A stretch of DNA of 7,696 bases from Rhodoferax sp. (GCA_020048255.1 JAIFMR010000223.1:1-7696), one strand, 5' to 3'; positions 1 to 6,187 are shown, counted from the stretch's first letter. Numbers and translations: made by a program. Notes: generated by a model from the sequence alone, not told the origin.

Positions 1-222
1 CCCTTGCGCGACATCGACCCGGCCCAGGTTCACGGCGTGTTTGACTACGCGCACCCGGTGTTTGACCTGGCCGCCATCGACGCCCAGACCCAGGTGGCGG
101 CACTGCAAGGCCAGAACAACACCTATTTCTGCGGCGCCTGGACGGGTTATGGTTTTCATGAAGATGGCCTCAAATCAGGCTTGGCCGTGGCGCAACTATT
201 GCAGGCAGCAGGTTTAGGATAA
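1..222 (+). CDS. FAD-dependent amine-oxidase-like oxidoreductase, C-terminal fragment
   Basis: The frame is open from the first base and ends at TAA 220-222, so only the last 73 codons are present and the true start is upstream of the window. The visible part has HPVFD, then NNTYFCGAWTGYGFHEDG and KSGLAVAQ. This is the C-terminal FAD-contacting segment of the flavin amine oxidase/NAD(FAD)-binding family (COG2907-like), where G-x-G-F-H-E-D-G-x-x-S/A-G closes over the isoalloxazine and pyrophosphate. Members next to CFA-synthase-like methyltransferases are thought to oxidise or desaturate membrane fatty acyl chains. One such flavoprotein acts in the furan-fatty-acid pathway of Rhodobacter, by recollection. 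It is the first visible gene of the operon. The TTG at base 4 is not a credible start. Family assignment is fairly sure; the substrate is inferred from context. Confidence 0.85.
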   Translation, partial: PLRDIDPAQVHGVFDYAHPVFDLAAIDAQTQVAALQGQNNTYFCGAWTGYGFHEDGLKSGLAVAQLLQAAGLG

Positions 223-272
223 ATATGCCTCTAGCCCTCATGATACAAGCGCAGTTAGCTATATTTATTGCA
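223..272. repeat. Dispersed Comamonadaceae-type intergenic repeat, copy 1
   Basis: This AT-richer stretch fills most of the 58-nt gap between the FAD oxidoreductase and the DUF1365 gene. It contains GCCTCTAGCCCT (227-238), AAGCGC (247-252) and AGCTAT (257-262). These occur at the same spacing, without gaps, as GCCTTTAGCCCT, AAGCGC and AGCTAT in copy 2 (4598-4633). I recall similar elements scattered through Rhodoferax, Polaromonas and Acidovorax genomes. It encodes nothing obvious. The hairpin potential is weaker here than in copy 2. Confidence 0.6.
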
Positions 273-280
273 GTCATTGG

Positions 281-1026
281 ATGATGCACATGCCGCATTT
301 CCAAACCCTGCCGGCACGCGCCCAGCCCCTGATTGGTTTTGGCGAGGTGCGCCACGCGCGCCTGAAACCGGTGCATCATGCCTTCGTTTACCCGACCTAT
401 TTTTTAATGCTGCCCATGCGCAGCCTACAAGCCTTTGGGCCGGGTGCACTGGCGCGCAACCGCCGGGCGGCCTTGAGCTTTGCTGACGCTGACCATGGGG
501 ACGGTCGCAGCGCGGAAGAAGGCGGCTGGGCGAAGTCTGGCTGCACTGCTATCCGCGTGTGCTGGGCCACACCTTCAAGCCGGTGAGCTTCTGGTATTGC
601 CACCGTACGGATGGCAGCCTGCGCGCCGTGGTGGTCGAGGTCAACAACACCTTTGGCGAACGGCACTGCTACTTGCTGGACCAGCCCCGTTTTGGCGTGG
701 AGTTGAAAGCCAGCAAGGTGTTTCATGTGTCGCCGTTTTGCCCGGTAGAGGGCGGTTACCGCTTTCGATTCATGATCACGCCGGACTTCAAACACACGCT
801 GGCGCGCGTTGACTTTGACGATGCCCTGGGTCCGCTGATTCAAACCAGCGTCGGTGGCGCGCTGGAACCCCTCACCCCTGAGTCGCAGCGCCGGGCGCTG
901 TGGCGCTACCCGCTGATGACCCTGGGTGTGGTGTTGCGTATCCACTGGCACGCGCTCAAGCTGTTCATCAAGAAAGCCCCGTTTTTTCGCAAACCTGCTC
1001 CCCCTGCCCGTTTCACCACCCGCTAA
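281..1026 (+). pseudogene. DUF1365 family protein, frameshifted by an internal deletion
   Basis: The product splits across two frames. From ATG 281 (284 and 290 are alternatives) the protein reads GFGEVRHARLKPVHHAFVYP, then LMLPMRSL and ADADHGDG, the N-terminal half of a DUF1365 (PF07103) protein. Near base 520-530 homology jumps to the frame starting at 526: LGEVWLHCYPRVLGHTFKP, SFWYC, EVNNTFGERHCYLLD, FHVSPFCPVEGGYRFRF, ending at TAA 1024-1026. Family members as I remember them have a linker of about 25 residues between HGDG and GEVW; here about 11 remain. A deletion of 3n+1 bases, roughly 10-16 codons, explains both the shift and the shortness. Without repair, translation from 281 ends at 586 with an unrelated tail. 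The family's biochemistry is unknown, but it sits in lipid-modification operons with an FAD oxidoreductase and a CFA-like enzyme, as here. An assembly error is the alternative. The downstream half could restart only at GTG 559, which lacks a clear ribosome site. Confidence 0.8.
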
Positions 1027-1038
1027 AGGCGCCTGCCC

Positions 1039-2277
1039 ATGAACACCTCCACCAGCACCACAGCCCGGCCATCCACCGCATTCAGTTTGCCTGCGGGCAC
1101 CCCAGCGGCAGCGCGCACGGTGCTGAAATTGCTGCAGCGCCTGCGCCACGGCAGTCTGACGCTGCAGTTGCCCGATGGCTCCATGCAGCGCTTTGGCACG
1201 CAAACCCTGCCCCACGCCACGCTGGTGCTACACAACTGGGCGCCCTGCAGTGCGGCCCTTAAGTCCGGTGACATTGGGTTTGCCGAAAGCTTTGTGGCGG
1301 GCGACTGGAGCACACCCAACCTGACCGAACTGCTGCGCGTGCTGGTGAAAAACCGCGCCGAAGTGGAAGGCGTGATCTACGGCACCTGGGCGGGCCGCTG
1401 GCTGTACCGCATCAAGCACCTGTTGCACCGCAATACCAAAACCAACAGCCAAAAAAACATTCACGCCCATTACGACCTGGGCAACGCGTTTTACAAGTTG
1501 TGGCTGGACGACACCATGAACTATTCAGCCGCCATTTTTGACGGCAACCTGGCGCAGCCGATGCAAGATGCCCAACACGCCAAAGTGCGCCGGGCGCTCA
1601 GCATGGCAGGAGTGCAAGCCGGCCACCGTGTGCTGGAAATTGGCTGCGGTTGGGGTGCACTGGCGGAGAAGGCCACGACTGAATTTGACGCCCATGTCAC
1701 CGGGGTCACGCTCAGCACCGAGCAACTGTCCTTTGCCCAGGACCGTATGGCACGACTGGGCGTGGCGCACCGGGCCGACCTGCGCCTGCAAGACTACCGC
1801 GACATTGACGACGCGCCGTTTGACGCCATCTGCTCCATTGAGATGATTGAAGCGGTGGGGCGCGAGTACTGGCCCACCTACTTTGCCAGTGTGGCCAAGC
1901 TGCTCAAACCCGGCGCGCGGGCCTGTGTGCAAAGCATCGTGATTGACGACGCGCTGTTTGACCGTTATGTCAACTCGACCGACTTCATTCAGCAGTACAT
2001 CTTTCCGGGGGGCTGCCTGCCGTGCCCGCGCGAGTTCCGGACGCAGGCCCGCGCAGCGGGGCTGGAGGTGGTGGACGAGTTCGCTTTTGGCCACGACTAT
2101 GGCGAAACCCTCAAACGCTGGCGTGACGCCTTTTTGAGCCACCATGAACAGGTGCTGCAAGGCGGGTTTGACCAACGCTTCATGCGCATCTGGGAGTTTT
2201 ACCTGGCTTATTGCGAAGCCGCTTTCATGGAAAACAACATCGACGTGGTGCAGTACACACTGCAAAAGCGGGCCTAA
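1039..2277 (+). CDS. Cyclopropane-fatty-acid-synthase-like SAM methyltransferase
   Basis: This 412-residue protein of the CFA synthase/mycolic acid methyltransferase family (COG2230) transfers methyl from S-adenosylmethionine to the double bond of phospholipid acyl chains at the membrane surface. Residues 1-130 are the N-terminal lipid-binding-type domain. The Rossmann methyltransferase domain follows: HYDLGN 144-149, SAM motif VLEIGCGWGALA 198-209, EMIEAVG 268-274, YIFPGGCLP 320-328, FGHDY 350-354, YLAYCEAAF 388-396. Compared with E. coli Cfa from memory, Glu271 matches E239, Ile300 matches I268 and Tyr354 matches Y317. Gln298 replaces bicarbonate ligand His266, and Ala164 stands at Cys139. 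This suggests methylation without ring closure, as proposed for UfaM-type enzymes, but the product is inferred. AAAGG at 1025-1029 is the ribosome site. The gap to the DUF1365 stop is 12 nt, and the next gene starts 3 nt after the stop. Confidence 0.93.
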   Translation: MNTSTSTTARPSTAFSLPAGTPAAARTVLKLLQRLRHGSLTLQLPDGSMQRFGTQTLPHATLVLHNWAPCSAALKSGDIGFAESFVAGDWSTPNLTELLRVLVKNRAEVEGVIYGTWAGRWLYRIKHLLHRNTKTNSQKNIHAHYDLGNAFYKLWLDDTMNYSAAIFDGNLAQPMQDAQHAKVRRALSMAGVQAGHRVLEIGCGWGALAEKATTEFDAHVTGVTLSTEQLSFAQDRMARLGVAHRADLRLQDYRDIDDAPFDAICSIEMIEAVGREYWPTYFASVAKLLKPGARACVQSIVIDDALFDRYVNSTDFIQQYIFPGGCLPCPREFRTQARAAGLEVVDEFAFGHDYGETLKRWRDAFLSHHEQVLQGGFDQRFMRIWEFYLAYCEAAFMENNIDVVQYTLQKRA

Positions 2278-2280
2278 GCC

Positions 2281-2841
2281 ATGCACCGGCGTACCCTTCT
2301 TGGCACAGCCGCGCTGCTGTGCCATGGCTTGCCAACTACGGCTCACGCGCAAGCCAGCGCGCCGTCTCCCTGGCCGGAAGTTCAGGCGAATCTGCCCGAC
2401 GGCCGGTGGAGTGGCAGTGCCCGACTGCGTTTTTGGGGTTTTGACGTGTACGACGCGCAGCTTTGGGTGGCACCCAGCTTCAGAGCTGAACAGTACAGGC
2501 AACACCCGCTGGCCTTGAGCCTGACTTACCTGCGCGCACTGCGCGGCCAAGCCATTGCAGAACGATCGCTGACCGAGATGCGCCGTCAGGGTCCGATCAG
2601 CCCGGAGCAAGAAAGCGCCTGGCTCACTGCCATGCAAGCGCTGTTTGTCGATGTGGCAGCTAACGACCGCCTGACCGGACTGCACCAGCCAGGGATTGGG
2701 GCGCGCTTCTGGTTGAATGCCCGGCCCCTGGGCAATCTGGATGACGCCAGATTCAGTCAGCGCTTTTTTGGCATCTGGCTCGATACCGCCAGCAGCGAGC
2801 CCGAGTTGCGCCGCAGCTTGCTGGCCCGTGCCGTGCCCTGA
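2281..2841 (+). CDS. Exported chalcone-isomerase-like protein
   Basis: This 186-residue protein matches the bacterial chalcone-isomerase-like family (PF16036 type), small periplasmic beta-rich proteins that share the chalcone isomerase fold but have no proven flavonoid chemistry. Residues 1-23 form a signal peptide: RR at 3-4, a hydrophobic stretch, and an AHA-type cleavage site at 21-23. Family hallmarks are GSARLRFWGFDVYDAQLWV (45-63), LTYLRALRG (81-89) and RFFGIWLD (161-168). The fold binds fatty-acid-like ligands in plant fatty-acid-binding relatives, which suits an operon for acyl-chain modification; that role is inferred. The start follows the methyltransferase stop by 3 nt, so the two are probably translationally coupled. 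The gene is complete with no frame problems. Confidence 0.85.
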   Translation: MHRRTLLGTAALLCHGLPTTAHAQASAPSPWPEVQANLPDGRWSGSARLRFWGFDVYDAQLWVAPSFRAEQYRQHPLALSLTYLRALRGQAIAERSLTEMRRQGPISPEQESAWLTAMQALFVDVAANDRLTGLHQPGIGARFWLNARPLGNLDDARFSQRFFGIWLDTASSEPELRRSLLARAVP

Positions 2842-2851
2842 ACGCTGGCCC

Positions 2852-4055
2852 ATGAACACCTCACTCACCTGGCAGCAAGGCTGGCGTTATGGCCTGATGG
2901 GTTTGCCGCTGGCTTTTGTCGCGCTGCCACTGTATGTGCTGCTGCCCAACCATTACGCACGCACGTTTGATGTGCCCGCTGCTGGGGCGTTGGGCAGACC
3001 GCCTGCACCTGCGGACCCCAGCAAAGGTGTTGCACTGGGCCGCTCTGGCGGCGCTGCTGCTGTGTGTGGGCTTTGCCTTGCTGTTTTTTCCGCCCCCGGT
3101 GTTTCAGGCCACCCCAGCGCTGCTGCTGTGGCTGGCGGCCAGCTTGGTGCTGACCACCACGGCCTTCAGCGCCCTGAGCATCCTGCACCAAGCGTGGGGT
3201 GCGCGTCTGGGCGGCCATGCGGTGTATCGCAGCCGGGTTGTGGCCTGGCGCGAAGGTTTGGGTTTAGCGGGTGTGATTGTTGCATCTATTAGCCCTGTAG
3301 CCCTTGGTATACCTGCGACAGTAGCTCTCTTATTTGTAGCTAGTTTGGGCGGATGGCTGGCCTGGCGCCGCGGCCCCGCGCCGCTCACCAGTGCGCCCCT
3401 GTTGCAGCAGCCCAGCGCAGCGTTGTGGCTACCCTGGCAGCGCAGAGACTTTCGGCGGCTGATGGCGGTGTTCATGCTCAACGGCATTGCCAGTGCCATA
3501 CCGGCCACGCTGATGCTGTTTTTTGTGCAAGACCGGCTGCGTGCACCGGCCAGCACCGAGCCGCTGTTTTTAGGCAGCTACTTCATTTGCGCAGCCCTGA
3601 GCATGGTTTTGTGGCTCAAACTGGTGGGGCGCATCGGCCTGGCGCGCACCTGGCTGGTCGGCATGCTGTTGTCGGTGACGGTGTTTGTGTTTGCCGCAGG
3701 CTTAGGCGCTGGCGATGTGTGGGGTTTCGTGGTGGTGTGCGCGCTGTCAGGCGTGGCACTGGGCGCTGACTTGGCCCTGCCAGCCGCCCTGCTGACAGGC
3801 GTGATCCAGACCCATGGCGACCAACAGCATGCAGAAGGCGCCTATTTTGGCTGGTGGGCTTTTGCCAGCAAACTCAACCTGGCGCTGGCTGCCGGCCTGG
3901 CCCTACCCGCGCTGGGATGGCTGGGGTACACCCCCGGCAGCACCGATCCTGATGCCTTGAACACCCTGACGCTGGCCTACTGCGTGCTGCCTTGCGTGCT
4001 GAAAACTGGCGCGGCCTTGCTGCTGTATTTCCTCATCATCCGAAAGACTCCATGA
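2852..4055 (+). pseudogene. MFS/GPH-type transporter, frameshifted by a deletion removing helix 2
   Basis: Translation from ATG 2852, 10 nt after the previous stop, gives a normal beginning: MNTSLTWQQGWRYGLMGLPL, then helix 1 and NHYARTFDVP. At about 2968-2980 homology moves to another frame, beginning LLGRWADRL, and stays there to TGA 4053-4055. LLGRWADR is the end of the MFS/GPH signature DPxxGxxSDR between helices 2 and 3. Helix 2 and the usual RxxDAxxDP before it are absent, so only eleven of twelve helices remain. The deletion must be 3n+2 bases, about 22-25 codons. Later sequence is intact, including GADLALPAALLTGV (about 3760-3801) and YFGWWAFASKLNLALAAGL near 3843-3899. The family (MFS_2/GPH-like, PF13347) exchanges solutes across the inner membrane; the substrate in this operon type is unknown. 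A start at ATG 2916 in the downstream frame would give an unrelated, cysteine-rich N-terminus. Sequencing or assembly error is the alternative. Confidence 0.82.
3279..3345. repeat. Diverged dispersed-repeat copy 3 embedded in the transporter reading frame
   Basis: Within an otherwise GC-rich gene this patch is AT-rich and uses codons scarce elsewhere in it (GTA, ATA, TTA, TCT, AGT). CCTGTAGCCCTTG (3294-3306), GCG (3315-3317) and AGCTCTC (3323-3329) align without gaps to copy 2: CCTTTAGCCCTTG, GCG and AGCTATC. The frame stays open and encodes helices 5-6 of the transporter. Protein length in this region looks normal for the family, so the repeat replaced or shaped sequence rather than adding to it. 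Chance similarity under coding constraint remains possible. Confidence 0.45.
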
Positions 4056-4588
4056 AAAGACGTGTTCTCTTATCTGCCGCTGTGGCCACCGGCGCCCTGC
4101 TGGGTGGCTGTGCCACGCCCAACATCGACAGCTACGCCAACGAAAAGCCGGTGCTGGACCTGCGCAGCTATTTCAACGGCACGCTCAGCGCCTATGGCAT
4201 CTTCACCGATCGATCTGGTGCGGTGGTGAAACGTTTCACCGTGTTGATGGAGTGCAGTTGGACCGGTAACGAGGGTGTGCTGGACGAGACTTTCAGCTAC
4301 TCCGATGGCAGCACACAAAAACGCATCTGGCGCCTGACGCAGGGCGCCGACGGGCGCTACACGGGCCGTGCCGATGACGTGGTCGGGCAGGCGCAGGGCC
4401 AGGTGCGTGGCAACGCTTTTCATTGGACCTACACACTGGCCTTGCCGGTGGATGGCCGGGTGATTGATGTGCAGTTTGACGACTGGATGTACCTGATGGC
4501 GGATGGCGTGATGCTGAACAAGGCCAGCATGCGCAAGTGGGGCGTTTATCTGGGTGAAGTGACCTTGGCGTTCACCAAGAAAATTTAA
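4052..4588 (+). CDS. DUF3833 family lipoprotein
   Basis: This 178-residue protein of the DUF3833 family begins at ATG 4052, which overlaps the transporter stop as ATGA, implying coupled translation. The N-terminus is a lipoprotein signal: KRR at 2-4, a hydrophobic core, and lipobox LGGC with Cys20. The mature protein is therefore lipid-anchored, most likely in the outer membrane because Ala follows the cysteine. Family features are LDLRSYFNGTLSAYGIFTDR, the F-x-Y-x-DG segment (TFSYSDGS), RIWRL, and the DDWMYLMADGVMLNKASMRK block. The overall pattern suggests a small beta-barrel, lipocalin-like or calycin-like body. No reaction is established. Members co-occur with CFA-like methyltransferases and the following dehydrogenase, so handling of modified lipids is a reasonable inference. 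The open frame extends upstream to 3992, but the lipobox position fixes the start at 4052. Confidence 0.88.
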   Translation: MKRRVLLSAAVATGALLGGCATPNIDSYANEKPVLDLRSYFNGTLSAYGIFTDRSGAVVKRFTVLMECSWTGNEGVLDETFSYSDGSTQKRIWRLTQGADGRYTGRADDVVGQAQGQVRGNAFHWTYTLALPVDGRVIDVQFDDWMYLMADGVMLNKASMRKWGVYLGEVTLAFTKKI

Positions 4589-4640
4589 GCCAAAAAGGCC
4601 TTTAGCCCTTGTCCAATAAGCGCTAACAGCTATCAATCAA
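4589..4640. repeat. Dispersed Comamonadaceae-type intergenic repeat, copy 2
   Basis: This copy begins right after the DUF3833 stop and ends 11 nt before the dehydrogenase start, filling most of the 63-nt gap. It contains GGCCTTTAGCCCTTG (4597-4611), AAGCGC (4618-4623) and CAGCTATC (4627-4634). TAGCCCTT (4603-4610) and AAGCGCTA (4618-4625) can form an 8-bp hairpin with one C-C mismatch and a 7-nt loop. No T-tract follows, so a Rho-independent terminator is unlikely. It could be an RNA processing or stabilising hairpin within the operon transcript. It shares ordered blocks with copies 1 and 3. Confidence 0.65.
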
Positions 4641-4651
4641 GCAGCAATCCA

Positions 4652-5431
4652 ATGACCTTCTTGCGCCCTTTGAATCCGCCCATGCCGCGCTGGCACGATC
4701 AGACCGTCTGGATCGTGGGTGCCTCCAGCGGCATTGGCCAGGCCACCGCGCTGGCCTTGCTGCGCCAGGGCGCACGCGTGGTGGTGTCGGCCCGCAACGA
4801 AAGCGCGCTGCAAACGTTGGCACAAGCGCACCCGCTGTGCGTGGCCATGCCGCTAGATGCCACCGACAGTGCAGCGCTGCAGCAGGCCGCCAGCCACATA
4901 TTGGCACAGGGCGCACTGGACTGCGTGGTGTATTGCGCTGGCCACTATGAACCCATGCGCGCCGATACCCTGAACCTGGCGGACATGAAGCGCCATTGCG
5001 AGGTCAATTACCTGGGGGCGCTGTCGTTGTTGAACGCCGTCCTGCCCGCCATGCGAGAGCGCGGTTGCGGTCACATCAGCCTGGTGGGCAGTGTGGCGGG
5101 CTACCGCGGCCTGCCCAACAGCCTAGCCTATGGCCCCACCAAAGCAGCCCTCATCAATCTGGCCGAGGCGCTGTACCTGGACTTGCGTCCTCAAGGCTTG
5201 GGTGTGTCCATCATCAACCCGGGCTTTGTGCAAACGCCGCTGACGGCTCAAAACACCTTCAGCATGCCGGCCTTGCTCACGCCCGACCAGGCCGCCAGCG
5301 CTATCTTGCAAGGCTGGGCGGCGGGTCAGTTTGAAATCCACTTCCCCAAGCGGTTTACAAACTGGCTCAAACTGTTGCGGCTGCTACCCTACCGCGCCTA
5401 CTTCAATCTGGTTCAGCGAGCTACCCAATGA
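4652..5431 (+). CDS. Short-chain dehydrogenase/reductase (SDR)
   Basis: This is a classical SDR of 259 residues, a cytoplasmic NAD(P)-dependent oxidoreductase. Cofactor motif GASSGIG lies at 23-29 and the CAG segment at 95-97. The catalytic tetrad is Asn119, Ser147, Tyr160 and Lys164 (YGPTK), and NPGFVQTPL at 189-197 ends the core fold. SAR after the second strand (46-48) places Arg48 where NADPH-preferring members carry a basic residue. The hydrophobic C-terminus (LLRLLPYRAYFNLV) suggests a membrane or acyl-chain partner. ATG 4652 is used here; ATG 4682 would give a 249-residue protein with a more usual N-terminus, and neither has a strong ribosome site. The stop overlaps the next start as ATGA. 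In this operon it probably reduces or oxidises a modified fatty-acyl intermediate; the substrate is not shown by the sequence. Confidence 0.92.
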   Translation: MTFLRPLNPPMPRWHDQTVWIVGASSGIGQATALALLRQGARVVVSARNESALQTLAQAHPLCVAMPLDATDSAALQQAASHILAQGALDCVVYCAGHYEPMRADTLNLADMKRHCEVNYLGALSLLNAVLPAMRERGCGHISLVGSVAGYRGLPNSLAYGPTKAALINLAEALYLDLRPQGLGVSIINPGFVQTPLTAQNTFSMPALLTPDQAASAILQGWAAGQFEIHFPKRFTNWLKLLRLLPYRAYFNLVQRATQ

Positions 5432-5877
5432 ACACCCTCACCCCACCTGACGCTGAGCCACTGGCACGCATCGCGCATTACTTTGAAACGCTGACACCGC
5501 AAAGTCTGGCGGACCTGCCACAGATCTATGACCCGATGGCCCGGTTCAAAGACCCGTTCAATGAAGTCACGGGTGTTGCAGCCATCTCGCGCATTTTTTC
5601 GCACATGTTTGTCACACTGGATCGACCGCGTTTTGTGGTCACCCAGCAGATTCGCCAGGGCGAGCAATGTTTTCTCACCTGGGAATTCAGGTTTTATTTC
5701 AGAGGGTACAAACAAGGCACCGAGCAAGTCATTCTGGGGGCCACCCACTTGGTGCTATCCAACACCGGTCTGATTACCTTGCACCGCGACTACTGGGATG
5801 CGGCTGAAGAGTTGTACGAGAAACTGCCCGTGCTGGGTGGCCTGATGCGCTGGGTTAAGCGCCGTGCGAACACGTGA
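5428..5877 (+). CDS. NTF2/SnoaL-like small protein
   Basis: This 149-residue protein belongs to the nuclear transport factor 2-like/SnoaL superfamily, a cone-shaped alpha+beta barrel that serves as an enzyme or ligand-binding pocket. An N-terminal helix (10-30) leads to IYDPMARFKDPFNEVTG (33-49), the typical Tyr-x-x-x-Ala-x-Phe-x-Asp-Pro pocket strand. Further beta strands follow (CFLTWEFRFYF, 81-91; GATHLVL, 104-110). The end is HRDYWDAAEELYEKLPVLGG (119-138) and a basic tail. The DYWDAAEELYEKLP ending is characteristic of the subgroup found beside ECF sigma/ChrR-linked lipid genes, by recollection. ATGA overlap with the SDR indicates coupling. It could act as an isomerase, dehydratase or hydratase on the SDR product, which is inference. 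It is the last gene of the operon; only 10 nt separate it from the converging gene and no terminator hairpin is visible. Confidence 0.85.
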   Translation: MNTLTPPDAEPLARIAHYFETLTPQSLADLPQIYDPMARFKDPFNEVTGVAAISRIFSHMFVTLDRPRFVVTQQIRQGEQCFLTWEFRFYFRGYKQGTEQVILGATHLVLSNTGLITLHRDYWDAAEELYEKLPVLGGLMRWVKRRANT

Positions 5878-5887
5878 AATCGACCGG

Positions 5888-6106
5888 TCACCCAAAACTG
5901 CGAGTCGCCTGAAATTCCAGGCTAGGCCGAGGTGCCCACCAGGCGCGCACATTGGCAAACACGGACCGGCAACCGGTGCAGCGGTACTGGCCGGTGGGTA
6001 ACAAGGCGCCACTTTGCACTCGTCCAATCACCGGTTGGTAGCTGGGCGAACCACAGTCGCGGCACTTGTAAATCGTTTTAAAGCAGGGTTTGGATAGGAT
6101 GGCCAT
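5888..6106 (-). CDS. Small double-CxxC zinc-ribbon protein
   Basis: This 72-residue protein starts at the ATG whose complement is 6104-6106 and ends at TGA (complement of 5888-5890). It has two knuckles, YKCRDCGS (Cys15, Cys18) and YRCTGCRSVF (Cys43, Cys46), spaced 24 residues apart. That is the layout of a zinc ribbon binding one Zn2+ through four cysteines. I recall similar short uncharacterised proteins in Comamonadaceae; no function is known. Nucleic-acid or protein binding is the usual role of such folds. An upstream in-frame ATG at 6160 would add 18 unconserved-looking residues and is less likely. An AGGGG about 15 nt upstream is a poor ribosome site. It lies 81 nt downstream of the GST gene on the same strand and may be cotranscribed with it. 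It converges on the lipid operon with a 10-nt gap. Confidence 0.72.
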   Translation of the reverse strand: MAILSKPCFKTIYKCRDCGSPSYQPVIGRVQSGALLPTGQYRCTGCRSVFANVRAWWAPRPSLEFQATRSFG

Positions 6107-6187
6107 GCGGCAAACTGTAGCCCCTGCGCGGGCCGACTGCCACAACGCCACATGTAACAAACGTAATGGATCGTAAGGGCTGGGCGA

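Noticed and set aside
505..535. Programmed ribosomal frameshift in the DUF1365 gene (and likewise at about 2975 in the transporter)
   Set aside because: No slippery heptamer or stop-codon-plus-Shine-Dalgarno arrangement is visible at either junction, and in both cases conserved residues are missing as well as the frame being shifted.
397..1215. Minus-strand open frame of 272 codons opposite the DUF1365 gene
   Set aside because: The plus strand shows unmistakable DUF1365 sequence in two frames. The antisense protein is low-complexity Arg/Gln/Ala/His sequence typical of a shadow frame.
1525..2868. Long minus-strand open frame of 447 codons opposite the methyltransferase and chalcone-isomerase-like genes
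   Set aside because: It is a GC-rich shadow frame: the plus strand carries clear CFA-family and chalcone-isomerase-like homology, while the antisense product has no recognisable domains.
2916..2975. ATG 2916 as the true start of an intact 379-residue transporter
   Set aside because: Its first 20 or so residues (MSRCHCMCCCPTITHARLMC) are not membrane-like or family-like. The other frame over the same bases encodes a proper helix 1 from ATG 2852.
4589..4640. Rho-independent terminator between the DUF3833 and SDR genes
   Set aside because: The hairpin has an 8-bp stem with a mismatch and no T-run follows it. The sequence is better explained as a dispersed repeat copy.
1036..5442. Recurring start context ATGAACACC at 1039, 2852 and 5428
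   Set aside because: The shared stretch is short, the codons are common (Met-Asn-Thr), and the proteins are unrelated, so this is probably coincidence rather than a regulatory motif.
5888..6160. Longer 90-residue version of the zinc-ribbon protein starting at 6160
   Set aside because: The additional 18 residues look unlike the family and the shorter start at 6106 gives the expected compact protein. The choice rests on judgement, as neither start has a strong ribosome site.
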